64,000 nucleotides of DNA from Citrobacter rodentium NBRC 105723 = DSM 16636 (GCF_021278985.1 NZ_CP082833.1:186001-250000), one strand, 5' to 3'. Positions 1 to 10,599 are shown, numbered from the stretch's first letter. Numbers and translations are program-made. Notes: a model not told the origin generated them from the letters alone.

Positions 1-1
1 C

Positions 2-829
2 GACGTTCACGGTTGCTACGACGAACTGATCGCATTGTTAGACCAGGTAACGTTTACGCCTGAATCCGATACCCTCTGGCTCACCGGCGATTTAGTCGCC
101 CGTGGTCCCGGCTCGCTGGACGTTCTGCGCTTTGTAAAATCGCTCGACGACAGCGTGCGTCTGGTGCTGGGCAACCATGATTTGCATCTGCTGGCGGTCT
201 TTGCCGGCATCAGCCGCAACAAACCAAAGGATCGGTTAAACGCCCTTCTGGAAGCGCCGGACGCAGACGAGCTGCTTAACTGGCTGCGCCGTCAGCCGCT
301 GTTACAGGTCGATGAAGGGAAAAAGCTGGTGATGGCCCATGCGGGCATTACTCCCCAGTGGGATTTGCAGACCGCCAGGGAGTGCGCGCGCGATGTCGAA
401 GCCGTGCTGTCGAGCGACTCCTATCCTTTCTTTCTCGATGCCATGTATGGCGACATGCCGAACAACTGGTCGCCGGAGCTGAGCGGACTTGCGCGCCTGC
501 GCTTTATCACTAACGCGTTTACCCGCATGCGCTACTGCTTCCCGAACGGTCAACTGGATATGTACAGTAAAGAATCGCCGGAAAACGCCCCCGCGCCGCT
601 GAAGCCGTGGTTTGCCATTCCGGGCCCGGTCAGCGAGGAATACAGCATCGTCTTTGGGCACTGGGCATCGCTGGAAGGCAAAGGAACGCCGGAAGGCATT
701 TACGCGCTGGATACCGGCTGCTGCTGGGGCGGGGAACTGACCTGCCTGCGCTGGGAAGATAAGCGCTACTTTGTCCAGCCGTCGAATCGACAGATGGATT
801 TGGGCGAAGGCGAAGCGGTCAACGCCTGA
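2..829 (+). CDS. apaH: Diadenosine tetraphosphatase ApaH (5' end cut off)
   Basis: Symmetrical bis(5'-nucleosyl)-tetraphosphatase, which hydrolyses Ap4A to two ADP in the cytoplasm. The reading frame is open to the first base of the window and already contains DVHG, the second half of the GDxHG metal motif, so only about seven N-terminal residues are missing. GDLVARGP and GNHD, the further metallophosphoesterase motifs, follow in the expected order, and the length fits the family (about 280 residues). It converges on folA across a REP element, as in E. coli. Identity is very secure; only the start lies outside the window. Confidence 0.97.
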   Translation, partial: DVHGCYDELIALLDQVTFTPESDTLWLTGDLVARGPGSLDVLRFVKSLDDSVRLVLGNHDLHLLAVFAGISRNKPKDRLNALLEAPDADELLNWLRRQPLLQVDEGKKLVMAHAGITPQWDLQTARECARDVEAVLSSDSYPFFLDAMYGDMPNNWSPELSGLARLRFITNAFTRMRYCFPNGQLDMYSKESPENAPAPLKPWFAIPGPVSEEYSIVFGHWASLEGKGTPEGIYALDTGCCWGGELTCLRWEDKRYFVQPSNRQMDLGEGEAVNA

Positions 830-836
830 TGTTTTA

Positions 837-864
837 TGCCGGATAAGCGAAGCGCCATCCGGCA
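837..864. repeat. REP element between apaH and folA
   Basis: An imperfect palindrome of the enteric REP type (TGCCGGATAAGCG / CGCCATCCGGCA arms) lies between the convergent ends of apaH and folA. REP hairpins at such sites protect 3' mRNA ends and can bind gyrase or IHF in related genomes; here only the sequence is seen. Confidence 0.85.
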
Positions 865-873
865 TTTATTGGA

Positions 874-1353
874 TTAACGGCGTTCCAGAATCTCGAAGCA
901 GTAGCTGTGTGAATTCTGCGCGTCGGCATCATGAAATTCGCTGAACACCGACTCCCAGTCGTCCGGATCGTAGTCCGGAAAATGGGTATCTCCTTCCACT
1001 TCAGCATCAATATGCGTCAGGTACAGTTTCTGCGCTTTCGGCAGGAACTGTTCGTATACCCGACCGCCGCCAATCACCATAATTTCTGGCGCATCGCCAC
1101 AGGCAGCTATCGCCTCATCAACCGATTTTACCCACTGCACGCGGTCATCCGTGCCCGGCTGGCTGCTGATCACGATATTTTTGCGCCCCGGTAACGGGCG
1201 TCCAATGGACTCCCAGGTATGGCGGCCCATAACAACAGGTTTGTTTAACGTATTTCGTTTAAACCAGGCGAGATCGGCAGGCAAATTCCACGGCATGGCG
1301 TTTTCCATACCAATAACGCGATCTACCGCTAATGCAGCAATCAGACTGATCAT
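874..1353 (-). CDS. folA: Dihydrofolate reductase FolA
   Basis: Reduces dihydrofolate to tetrahydrofolate with NADPH; target of trimethoprim. The 159 residues equal the E. coli length. The N-terminus MISLIAALAVDRVIGMENAM, the catalytic Asp in the PADLAWFK stretch and the GGGRVYEQFL nucleotide-binding segment are all present, so this looks like the normal chromosomal, active enzyme and not an acquired trimethoprim-resistant form. It is monocistronic and converges on apaH. Confidence 0.98.
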   Translation of the reverse strand: MISLIAALAVDRVIGMENAMPWNLPADLAWFKRNTLNKPVVMGRHTWESIGRPLPGRKNIVISSQPGTDDRVQWVKSVDEAIAACGDAPEIMVIGGGRVYEQFLPKAQKLYLTHIDAEVEGDTHFPDYDPDDWESVFSEFHDADAQNSHSYCFEILERR

Positions 1354-1459
1354 TGATTATTTCCCGGAGACAAAAAAATTGTCGCCACTATACGTAAAGA
1401 GCATTCTTTCGTCGACTGACGAAAAGAGTAAGAGCACGAAAATTTTTCGTTCTGCTGGC

Positions 1460-1484
1460 GAGTCCACGACTTGATAGTGGACTC
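1460..1484. terminator. Hairpin between kefC and folA
   Basis: An exact 8-bp inverted repeat (GAGTCCAC / GTGGACTC) with a 9-base loop lies downstream of kefC and upstream of folA. There is no good T-run on either side, so it may be a weak terminator or an mRNA-end structure for kefC. Confidence 0.35.
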
Positions 1485-1537
1485 CCGGCATTACAGTAGA
1501 ATAAAAACAATCCGTTAGCAGTAAAGTTTGCGGTACA

Positions 1538-3412
1538 TCACACTTTTACTCGGGCCGACGGTTTCACTTCCGGCTCATCGGCAGGGTTGCCCGTGTGCTT
1601 TCCCTCCTCCGTTCCCTGCCAGCCGTGACGCTGAATAAGCGACAGGTGCTCGCGGTCTTCGGTAATGATTTCACTGAGCATCGCGCTGGTGCGTTTATAC
1701 ACCGCCGCCCTGGAGGTGGCGTCATTTTCGCCCTTCGCCATCTCCTCAACCATCCGGGTATTATAGCGGCGGAACAGATAGGCGCGTTCACGCGCCTCAT
1801 AGCGTCCCAGCCCCAGACTTTCCAGCGCCAGACGCCCGCTTTTTAACGCCCCTTCAAAGGTTTCACGCTCCGGTTGTGCCACCCCGACCTGACGCAGACG
1901 AATATAGTGATCGACATCGCGGGCGCGGGCGATGATGTGCAGGTTCGGGAAATGCGCCTTCACCATCTCCGTCAGTTGCAGACTGGTTTGCGGATCGTCA
2001 ATCGCATTGATCAACACTTCCGCTTTCGCCGCGCCGGCGGATTCCAGCAGCTCCATTCGCGTCGCATCGCCGTAAAATACCTTCATGCCGAATTTACGCA
2101 GCGTCTCAATATGATCCGGATCGTGGTCGAGAACCACCATTTTTACGCCGCTGGACAGCAATAAGCGACCGGCGATCTGCCCGAAACGCCCGAAGCCGGC
2201 AATAATCACCCGCGGCTGTTCCTCATCAATTTCATCCGCTTCGCGCTCATCTCCTGCGGCGCTTGCCTCCAGACGGCTGAGGATAACGAGCAAGACAGGC
2301 GTTGCCGCCATTGACAGGGCAACCGCCAGCGTCAGCGCCTTCGCCCATTCAGGGTCCAGCACCTCAGCCATCCGTGCGGCGCCGAAAACCACAAACGCAA
2401 ACTCACTGCCCTGACCTAACAGCACCGCAAACCAGCGACGCTGTTTATTCGGCACCGATAAAGGACGCGCTATCAGCCACAGTATGCCGATTTTAATCAC
2501 CAGGAAGCCTGCCAGCAGGATAGCGATACGCAGCGGATTCTCGATCAGAGTTCCGAAGTCAATCGACATGCCGACGCCGATGAAAAACAGCCCCAGCAGC
2601 AGCCCCTTAAACGGCTCGATATCGCTTTCCAGCGCGTGGCGATACTCGGAGCTTGCCAGCAGCACGCCCGCCAGAAACGCCCCCATCGCCATCGACAAAC
2701 CGACCTCTTCCAGTAACAGGCCAAAGCCGAAGACTAAAAACAGCGCCACGGCGCTGAACACTTCGCGCAGGCCGGAGCGGGCGACAAAGCGTAGCGCCGG
2801 ACGGGTGACATAGCGCCCGAGCAGGATCACCAGCACCAGCGCGCCGGCGACCTTCAATGCCGACAGCGCAAACGCCCCGAGCGTGGTGGCGGCGCCGCTC
2901 GTCGCCAGTAAAGGAATCATCGCCACCAGCGGGATGGCCGCGATATCCTGGAACAGCAGCACCGCAAACGCGCTGCGTCCCATCTGCGAGACGGTGAGGT
3001 TGCGTTCGTTCATCGCCTGCATAGCGATTGCCGTAGAGGAGAGCGCCAGCGTCATCCCCGTCAGCGCCGCCACCGGCCAGCGCAGACCAAGCAACGCGCA
3101 GAACAGGCCGATCAGCCCTCCGCACACCGCCATCTGCAACGCTCCGCCGCCAAACACCGAGGCGCGCAGTTTCCACAGCCGCTGCGGATCCAGCTCCAGG
3201 CCAATGACAAACAGCATCAGCACCACGCCAATCTCTGCGAAATGGAGGATGGATTCGGCATCGGTCACCAGCCGTAATCCCCACGGGCCGATAATACATC
3301 CGGCAATAAGATAGCCGAGCACCGATCCTAAACCGAGCCGCACGGCAACAGGGACAATCAGCGCTGCGGAACCGAGATAGATCAGCGCCTGTATCAGGGT
3401 ATGGCTATCCAT
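1538..3412 (-). CDS. kefC: Glutathione-regulated K+/H+ antiporter KefC
   Basis: Inner-membrane potassium efflux system, held closed by glutathione and opened by glutathione adducts to protect against electrophiles. The first about 380 residues are a CPA2-type membrane domain with many hydrophobic segments. A Rossmann RCK/KTN domain follows, with VIIAGFGRFGQIAGRLL as its nucleotide-binding loop, then a charged C-terminal tail. I chose the ATG at 3412 (MDSHTLIQALIYLG), which gives 624 residues against about 620 in E. coli; an upstream in-frame extension is possible but has no homology. The start overlaps the end of kefF by 8 bases, so translation is probably coupled to that ancillary subunit. 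Confidence 0.95.
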   Translation of the reverse strand: MDSHTLIQALIYLGSAALIVPVAVRLGLGSVLGYLIAGCIIGPWGLRLVTDAESILHFAEIGVVLMLFVIGLELDPQRLWKLRASVFGGGALQMAVCGGLIGLFCALLGLRWPVAALTGMTLALSSTAIAMQAMNERNLTVSQMGRSAFAVLLFQDIAAIPLVAMIPLLATSGAATTLGAFALSALKVAGALVLVILLGRYVTRPALRFVARSGLREVFSAVALFLVFGFGLLLEEVGLSMAMGAFLAGVLLASSEYRHALESDIEPFKGLLLGLFFIGVGMSIDFGTLIENPLRIAILLAGFLVIKIGILWLIARPLSVPNKQRRWFAVLLGQGSEFAFVVFGAARMAEVLDPEWAKALTLAVALSMAATPVLLVILSRLEASAAGDEREADEIDEEQPRVIIAGFGRFGQIAGRLLLSSGVKMVVLDHDPDHIETLRKFGMKVFYGDATRMELLESAGAAKAEVLINAIDDPQTSLQLTEMVKAHFPNLHIIARARDVDHYIRLRQVGVAQPERETFEGALKSGRLALESLGLGRYEARERAYLFRRYNTRMVEEMAKGENDATSRAAVYKRTSAMLSEIITEDREHLSLIQRHGWQGTEEGKHTGNPADEPEVKPSARVKV

Positions 3413-3935
3413 GATGCGTCTCCAGCCATGACAGTAAACGTTGTCGATATTGCCGCGCCTGCGCCTGCAGGGTTTCATCATCGCAGCTAAAGGTGCAGTG
3501 CATGGCAAACGGCGGGAGCCAGTTCAGCCCGCAGTAAAGCGCCGTTGCCTGCAGCGGCTGAGAAAGCACATCGAAACCCGGATAGGAGCCAATGTCAAAA
3601 TGGCCTTCTCCGCCGCCGGTGGTAACCGCCCACATCACCTGTTTACCGCGCAGCGCCGTGCCGCCGTGTCCATAAGCCCAGCCGTGAGAAAGCACTTTAT
3701 CGAACCATAACTTGAGCAACGGGGGAACGCTGTACCACTGCATGGGATGTTGCCAGATAATCAGATCGGCGCGGGAAAGCGCTTGTTGTTCTGCGGCGAT
3801 ATCAATATTGAAATCGGGATAGAGTTGGTAAAGCGAGCGAATCTCTACCTCTTCCAGCGTCCTTACCTGTTCAAGCATCCGCTTGTTCGCATGCGAATGC
3901 TGCGGATAGGGGTGCGCATAAATGATGAGTATCAT
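3405..3935 (-). CDS. kefF: KefC ancillary quinone oxidoreductase KefF
   Basis: Flavodoxin-like FMN protein that binds KefC at the membrane, is needed for full KefC activity and has quinone oxidoreductase activity of its own. The 176 residues start MILIIYAHPYPQHSHANK, a flavodoxin-fold first strand and loop, and carry the WQHPMQWYS and GHGGTALRGK segments typical of the MdaB/KefF/KefG family. It is the first gene of the kefFC pair. The upstream 370 bases hold its promoter and that of the divergent autotransporter. Confidence 0.95.
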   Translation of the reverse strand: MILIIYAHPYPQHSHANKRMLEQVRTLEEVEIRSLYQLYPDFNIDIAAEQQALSRADLIIWQHPMQWYSVPPLLKLWFDKVLSHGWAYGHGGTALRGKQVMWAVTTGGGEGHFDIGSYPGFDVLSQPLQATALYCGLNWLPPFAMHCTFSCDDETLQAQARQYRQRLLSWLETHHG

Positions 3936-4308
3936 GATGTGTCAGTTATTGTTCCTGTTTACATTTCGTTACTGAGAGTGTAGACATTTAACGAGCCGAC
4001 TAAAAGCATTCAAACATTCATTCACAAAAAAGCCGTTATCCACTCAAATTGCCGATCTGCGTTGATATTTATTTCATGCGTTTAAAGAAACAACGCTGGC
4101 TCATGAATCATTTTAAGAAATCAATAAATAATACTTACATATTAATTTTACCTGATTGTGGATTTAGTAAAACTAACACCATTCAACTTACTGAAATCTG
4201 AGTGAATAACGCTTTATTGGATAATAAACACCCGGCGAAACTCAAAACTATCTTTTATTAAAACACCTGCATCGCTAATATATCTCTTTTGCCAAAGACC
4301 TAATCTAA
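3936..4308. promoter_or_regulatory. AT-rich divergent intergenic region, kefF/autotransporter
   Basis: This gap separates kefF from the accessory autotransporter. It is clearly richer in A+T than the backbone genes around it, with long A/T runs between about 4080 and 4300. It must hold both promoters, but I could not fix a -35/-10 pair with confidence. AT-rich DNA before an acquired surface-protein gene often attracts H-NS; that is inference. Confidence 0.4.
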
Positions 4309-7188
4309 ATGGATGTAACCATGGTTAACAAATGCTTTTCATTAAATCACGCCACCAGAATATTAAAGCAAATATTCCCGGCGGTAATACTATTCACCCC
4401 AATAATTTCTCATGCTGAAACAATAATAAGCGAATCTACCTCCACGCCCCAAACTTTTGCAGAAGACAGTAGTTTTACCATTAATAAAGATGTGACGATT
4501 TCATCCTCCTCTGATGAGGCAGCGGTGACGATGAACAGCACAATGATTTCCTCAATGACCAACAAGGGAAATATATCGGGAACTGGCGATGCGCTGTACG
4601 TTAACACCGGTGCGCAAAGAGTCACCATCACCAACGACGAGCAAGCGGTAATATCATCCACAACGGCGAATGCTATTAATATACGCTCTTTGCGCGGAGA
4701 TATTGTTAATAATGGCAAAATTACCGGAGCTACTAATGGTATTTATATTGGACCGGGTTTATCCGGGCTGAATATTACTAATAGTGAAACGGGAAACATA
4801 ACGGGAACTACGGGGATTTATACAAAATCTGGCCTCGGACTCGACAATACTGGCGTGATTAAAGGAACCAATGGCGATGGTATTCACTCTGAATCGGGCG
4901 ATGCAAAAATTACCAACACCAGTACCATAAGTGGAACGCGGTACGGGATTTATGCCAGCAACACAACCAAAATGGACATTATAAGTTCAGGCATTATTTC
5001 TGGCAAAGAGGCTGCAATCTTCTTTAATAGCGCCAGTATTAACACCCTCACCCTCGACACCGGTTCTGAACTTGTTGGCAACGTCGTGTCCGCCGTTTCA
5101 AAAGAGAATACGATCACCTTAATAGGTTCCGGATCCGAAGACAGTAGTTTTATCGGTCTTGAAGAGGATGACGGTTTTGCTTCCCTGACCATGAAAGGAA
5201 AAGACTGGTCCCTTACGGGCGATGTCGACCTGATCGGTACCGGCGAGACGCTGCTGGTCAACTCCGGCAAACTCACGCTGGGCGGAAATGTGGCAAATAG
5301 CGGCAGCACGCATATCCAGCAGAATGCGACGCTGCAGCTTGGCGACGGTCAAAAAAAGGCGTCGTTAACCGGTAAGGTAATCAACGAAGGCACCTTTATT
5401 TTCAACCAGGGGGAAAATTCAACCTATTCCGGTGACATTACCGGAAGCGGTAATGTTGAAAAAACGGACGCTAACGTGCTGACCCTCAGCGGAAATAACA
5501 CCTATACCGGTAATACGCAGCTGCATGCGGGCGTCACGCTGGTAGCAGAAGGCGCAACGCTGGGAGCGGAAGGCAGCAATGCAACGTTGACCATAGAAGA
5601 TGGCGCCGCCTTTGCCAGCGCAGGTACTGTTTATGACAATATCGCGATCCTCAGCGGGGGAACGCTGGCCGCATGGAATGCCGTGGCAGGTAATTCACTT
5701 TCCACCTCCTCTACCGTGGATACAATCAATGGCAACGTCAGCAACAGCGGAACCTTATTGATTGGCGGACAGAACAACGCGGTTGGCAATAATTTTATCA
5801 TCAACGGGGATTACACCGGCGCGGCGGGAAGCCGCATCGTGATGAACAGTAAACCCGGCGATGATAACGCCCCAACGGATCGTCTGAGCATTAAGGGCAG
5901 CAGCTATGGCGTCTCCGATCTCGTTGTCAACAACGTAGGCGGTATGGGCGCCCTGACGGTCAATGGCATGGAAGTGATTAACGTAGGAGGAAACTCCAAC
6001 GCCGAATTCACCCTTGCCAAACCCGTTGTTGCCGGGGCCTGGGAATATAACCTCTTCCAGCATGAAAACGGCAACTGGTATCTGGAGTCAAAAGCAGCTT
6101 CTTCTGACGACGACAGTGATAGCAACGACGGTGGTAACAGCGGTGACGACGGCAATGGCGGTGATAGCGGTAACGGCGGCGATGGCGGTAATGGTGGGAA
6201 TGGTGGTAACGGCGACGATGACGGTAACGGCGGCGACGGCGGCAATAGCTCTCCGGAAATCATGGCCCCGGAAGTGGGCGCCTATCTTGGCAACTATCAG
6301 GCCGCACAAGGGATGTTCCTGCACAAACGCGACGATCGCGATCAGCTGACGTTGCGCGGTGAAGATGACCTCAACACCTGGCTATACGTGAAAGGTCGCT
6401 ATCACGAAAACGATGTGGCGGGCGATAAGCTCTCCTATGACACCACCAGCACCGTTCTCCAGATCGGTACTGACTTTGTGAGCAAGCCGCTGGATAAGGG
6501 CATTTTGCATGCGGGCGCAATGGCTGGCGCAGGCCAGGCCAAAACCCATTCAGACAGCAAAAACAATGCCCGTAACGCCCAGGGGAAGGTCGACGGGTTT
6601 AACGTGGGAATTTATGCAACCTGGCAGGAAGATGAAAAACTCCGCCTCGGCAGCTATATCGATACCTGGGCGGCGTACAGCTGGTATAACAATAACGTCA
6701 GCAGTAATCGCAACGACGAAGATTATAACAGCGAAGGTTTCGCCGCCTCTCTTGAAGCAGGTCATGCCTGGGTGATTGATTCAGAGCGCCAGCGTACCTG
6801 GAAAATTGAGCCGCAGGTGCAGGTTATCTATAGCTATCTCGATCAGGATAATCATACCGATCCAGACGGGGTAAGGGTCACTCAACTGGATAACGACAGC
6901 GTATTTGGTCGTCTCGGCGTGAAGAGCAGCTATTTCGATCGGCAAGACGTTCAGGCGTGGCAACCCTACGTTGCGGTCAACTGGTTGAAAGGCGCCGGAC
7001 AAAACGAACTGGCCTTTAATAGCGAAAGCATCAGCAATGATACGCCAGAAGATCGCGGTCAGTTAGAGCTGGGCGTGACGGGTAATCTGAATGAAACCAC
7101 GACCTTCTCTGTGCGGATAAGCGGAGAGTGGGGTAAAAACAGCTATGACGCCTACGGCGGTCATATCCTTCTTAACCACCGCTGGTAA
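4309..7188 (+). CDS. Autotransporter (type Va) outer-membrane protein
   Basis: A 959-residue surface protein. Residues 1-36 look like a signal peptide: basic RILKQ, a hydrophobic core FPAVILFTP, and a cut after SHA. Residues about 40-590 form a Ser/Thr/Asn/Gly-rich passenger with repeated TNxGxIxG-type turns typical of a beta-helix, including an autotransporter-associated repeat (LTLSGNNTYTGNTQLHAG). Residues about 598-648 are a very acidic, low-complexity Asp/Gly/Asn linker. From about 655 to the end is a pertactin-like beta-barrel ending in LLNHRW. A second in-frame ATG lies at 4321; neither start has a strong ribosome site. It is absent from this position in E. coli K-12, so probably acquired. 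Adhesion is a plausible role but nothing in the sequence names a ligand. Confidence 0.88.
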   Translation: MDVTMVNKCFSLNHATRILKQIFPAVILFTPIISHAETIISESTSTPQTFAEDSSFTINKDVTISSSSDEAAVTMNSTMISSMTNKGNISGTGDALYVNTGAQRVTITNDEQAVISSTTANAINIRSLRGDIVNNGKITGATNGIYIGPGLSGLNITNSETGNITGTTGIYTKSGLGLDNTGVIKGTNGDGIHSESGDAKITNTSTISGTRYGIYASNTTKMDIISSGIISGKEAAIFFNSASINTLTLDTGSELVGNVVSAVSKENTITLIGSGSEDSSFIGLEEDDGFASLTMKGKDWSLTGDVDLIGTGETLLVNSGKLTLGGNVANSGSTHIQQNATLQLGDGQKKASLTGKVINEGTFIFNQGENSTYSGDITGSGNVEKTDANVLTLSGNNTYTGNTQLHAGVTLVAEGATLGAEGSNATLTIEDGAAFASAGTVYDNIAILSGGTLAAWNAVAGNSLSTSSTVDTINGNVSNSGTLLIGGQNNAVGNNFIINGDYTGAAGSRIVMNSKPGDDNAPTDRLSIKGSSYGVSDLVVNNVGGMGALTVNGMEVINVGGNSNAEFTLAKPVVAGAWEYNLFQHENGNWYLESKAASSDDDSDSNDGGNSGDDGNGGDSGNGGDGGNGGNGGNGDDDGNGGDGGNSSPEIMAPEVGAYLGNYQAAQGMFLHKRDDRDQLTLRGEDDLNTWLYVKGRYHENDVAGDKLSYDTTSTVLQIGTDFVSKPLDKGILHAGAMAGAGQAKTHSDSKNNARNAQGKVDGFNVGIYATWQEDEKLRLGSYIDTWAAYSWYNNNVSSNRNDEDYNSEGFAASLEAGHAWVIDSERQRTWKIEPQVQVIYSYLDQDNHTDPDGVRVTQLDNDSVFGRLGVKSSYFDRQDVQAWQPYVAVNWLKGAGQNELAFNSESISNDTPEDRGQLELGVTGNLNETTTFSVRISGEWGKNSYDAYGGHILLNHRW

Positions 7189-7210
7189 TCTCCGGCAGTC
7201 GTAAACTGAG

Positions 7211-7236
7211 CGCAGTGGCAAAAGCCACTGCGTTTT
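7211..7236 (+). terminator. Rho-independent terminator of the autotransporter gene
   Basis: Perfect 9-bp stem CGCAGTGGC / GCCACTGCG with an AAAA loop, followed by TTTTACTTTT, beginning 23 bases after the stop codon. Confidence 0.85.
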
Positions 7237-7240
7237 ACTT

Positions 7241-7474
7241 TTAGTTATCCAGCTCGCTCATGTTTTTCAGCTGGTCACGGTTAATTTGTTCCGTCTGACC
7301 GGTTTCAGCGTTTTTATAGGATACCATCCCGGTATCGTCGTCCACCTGTGGTTTACCGTCAGTGACAATCGTTTTGCCATCCGTGGTGCGTACCGCCTGG
7401 TCAGAAGAGCAGCCCGCGACGGTGAATACAGTTGCTGCGGCAAAAATGGAGGCGATAAAAAGTTTCTTTTGCAT
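7241..7474 (-). CDS. YgdI/YgdR-like small lipoprotein
   Basis: A 77-residue predicted lipoprotein. The N-terminus MQKKLFIASIFAAATVF is a signal peptide, and the lipobox reads VAGC with Cys22 as the lipidated residue. After it comes one short domain with TTDGKTIVTDGKPQVDDDTG and the SYKNAETGQTEQINRDQL end, matching the YgdI/YgdR (DUF903) pattern of small SH3-like lipoproteins. A good ribosome site (GGGAGAAAACC) precedes the ATG. The residue after the lipidated Cys is Ser, which favours the outer membrane. The cellular role of the family is not established. Confidence 0.85.
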   Translation of the reverse strand: MQKKLFIASIFAAATVFTVAGCSSDQAVRTTDGKTIVTDGKPQVDDDTGMVSYKNAETGQTEQINRDQLKNMSELDN

Positions 7475-7578
7475 GGTTTTCTCCCTGCTTTTCAGTCATT
7501 TTCTGTCATTTACCCTTTAACTGTAGCCTCACTGACCGCGGCTGAAAGCAAATGCAGAACACTCTGAAGGGGATAGCG

Positions 7579-8910
7579 TTAATACAGCGGCCATCTGCGA
7601 AAGGTCATGCTGCTGGTTTCAGCCAGCGTCAGACCACGCGTTTCAGGCGCAAAAGCAATGGAAATCAGCAGCCCGGCAAGCGAAATCCCGGCCCCCATCA
7701 ACATGACATGACTGATGCCATACCGGGTGATAAAAATCGGCAGCGCCCAGGTTGATAGAATGGTGCCGATCCGGCTCAGAGACATAATAACGCCCACCGC
7801 AGAGGCGCGAATATCGGTCGGAAACAGCTCGTTCGGGTAGAGCCACTGAAGATTTCCCGGCCCGCCGGAGAAAAAAGCGTATACCGCAAATGCCGCGACC
7901 ACCAGCCAGCTTCCCATCTCAGGAATGAGTCCCAGCACGGCCAGCGCCAGCGTCATCATCACAAAGCTGCCAATCAGCAATGGTCGCCGCCCCGCGCTGT
8001 TCAGCCAGAACATCGGCGGGATACAACCCAGCATAAAGAACAGGCTAATTACCACGTTGCCCAGCGCGGCGCTTTTCCCGGCCCCCAGCCCCAGCAGCCC
8101 GACAATTTGCGGCCCGAAGGTATAAATGGCGAACATGGGAATCACCTGACAGGTCCAGATGGCGGCGACAAACAGAACAAACGGCAAGTGACGGCGATTA
8201 AACAGCTGCAAAAAATGAGTCTCCTGCGGCGGTTCTTCATCAAACGCCACCGGTTCGCCAAACAGTTTCATCATCATCTCCTCACACTCCTTCACCCGGC
8301 CTTTACGCAGCAGCCAGCGAGGAGATTCAGGCAGATCGAAGCGGCCAATGAGGATGAAAAGACAGGGTATCGCTGCGCTGCCGAACATCCAGCGCCAGCC
8401 CCCGTCCACATCATACAGCCAGTAGCCAACCAGATCGGCGCAGGTGGCGCCGACATACCACATGGCGGCGATAAAACTGATGGCAAAGGCGCGCTGCCGG
8501 GTGCTGGAAAACTCCGTGATCATTGATGTGGCGATGGGATAATCGGCGCCAATAACGACGCCGATCAATATCCGCATAATAAGCAGCTCAACCGGCGAAG
8601 AGACGAACATCGTCGCCAGTGAAATTACGCCAATGGCGATAATATCAATGAGGAACATTTTTCGCCGACCGACTTTGTCGGAGATATAGCCGAACAGCGA
8701 GGTGCCGACAAACAACCCGGCCAGCGTGCCTGCGCCCAGCAACCCCAGCCACCCGGCGTCCAGTTTCAGCGCCGGTGTGAGTTGCTCAAGGGCAACGCCG
8801 ATAATCACCAGCACATAGCCGTCCAGGAATGGCCCACCGCTCCCCCACAGCATGATTCTGCGGTGAATGGATGAAAATTTTATGTCCTCAAAATTCCTTG
8901 GCTGTTGCAT
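7579..8910 (-). CDS. yaaU: MFS transporter YaaU
   Basis: A 12-segment major facilitator of the sugar/metabolite:H+ type. I chose the ATG at 8910 (MQQPRNFEDIKFSSIHRR), preceded by AGGACAG; this gives 443 residues, the E. coli length, and an in-frame 37-residue extension upstream runs into the REP/IS junction and is not homologous. The conserved loop DKVGRRKMFLID after TM2 and PESPRWLL before the central loop are MFS signatures. It lies downstream of fixX, as in E. coli, but the IS element now separates them. Its substrate is unknown. Confidence 0.93.
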   Translation of the reverse strand: MQQPRNFEDIKFSSIHRRIMLWGSGGPFLDGYVLVIIGVALEQLTPALKLDAGWLGLLGAGTLAGLFVGTSLFGYISDKVGRRKMFLIDIIAIGVISLATMFVSSPVELLIMRILIGVVIGADYPIATSMITEFSSTRQRAFAISFIAAMWYVGATCADLVGYWLYDVDGGWRWMFGSAAIPCLFILIGRFDLPESPRWLLRKGRVKECEEMMMKLFGEPVAFDEEPPQETHFLQLFNRRHLPFVLFVAAIWTCQVIPMFAIYTFGPQIVGLLGLGAGKSAALGNVVISLFFMLGCIPPMFWLNSAGRRPLLIGSFVMMTLALAVLGLIPEMGSWLVVAAFAVYAFFSGGPGNLQWLYPNELFPTDIRASAVGVIMSLSRIGTILSTWALPIFITRYGISHVMLMGAGISLAGLLISIAFAPETRGLTLAETSSMTFRRWPLY

Positions 8911-8934
8911 GAGTCTGTCCTGGGTAAACGCCTT

Positions 8935-8962
8935 GCCTGATGGCGCTTCGCTTATCAGGCCT
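8935..8962 (+). repeat. Left half of a REP element, split by the IS621-like element
   Basis: CCTGATGGCG and GCTTATCAGG form the usual REP hairpin; the copy runs directly into the IS left end at ATCAGGC-CT. The right half of the target continues after 10243. Confidence 0.8.
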
Positions 8963-8976
8963 TGTATTATCCCTTC

Positions 8977-10136
<1,160 letters not shown>

Positions 10137-10269
10137 AATATGGTGGAAGGGATGAAAAAACAGCGCCTGACGGCGCTGTGACTGGTATGCCTGCAATCCG
10201 GTAAGGCGGAAAATAAAAAAGCTTGCAGGCGATAACAGTATCTACGGGGCCTTACGGATGCCAATGTTG

Positions 10270-10305
10270 TAGGCCGGATAAGACGCGAAGCGTCGCCATC
10301 CGGCA
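10270..10305. repeat. REP element between the IS and fixX
   Basis: TAGGCCGGATAAGACGCG and CGTCGCCATCCGGCA arms form a REP hairpin just downstream of fixX. With the split copy at 8935-8962 it would have formed one BIME before insertion. Confidence 0.8.
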
Positions 10306-10311
10306 ACGGGT

Positions 10312-10599
10312 TCAGCCGTAGCGAAACTCCACGCCGAAGGTGCCGCGCGGGTACTGCCACTCTTCCAGCGCGCTATCAAGCCCGAGAATGCGGCAGGTGC
10401 CGCACTCCAGACAACCGGCGTAATCAAAGCGCACGCTGCCGTCGTCCTGTTTCTTATACAGCCCGGCCGGGCACGCCTTCACCAGCAGATCCAGCGTCAG
10501 CCGATCCGGTTCCTCTTTCACCACAATGTGTGGATATTCCTCATCGACATTGAATTTATTGACGCCCAGCTTAACGTCCACGTTAACGGGAGAAGTCAT
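10312..10599 (-). CDS. fixX: Ferredoxin-like protein FixX
   Basis: A 95-residue iron-sulphur protein that works with FixC to pass electrons, probably from FixAB flavoprotein toward crotonobetaine reduction. The C-terminal half has Cys-rich CPAGLY and AGCLECGTC segments. The length equals E. coli FixX. Its start overlaps the end of fixC by four bases, indicating coupled translation; it is the last gene of fixABCX. Confidence 0.95.
   Translation of the reverse strand: MTSPVNVDVKLGVNKFNVDEEYPHIVVKEEPDRLTLDLLVKACPAGLYKKQDDGSVRFDYAGCLECGTCRILGLDSALEEWQYPRGTFGVEFRYG

Noticed and set aside
3936..4308. Possible extra small gene between kefF and the autotransporter.
   Set aside because: No frame with a ribosome site was found; the DNA is AT-rich promoter sequence.
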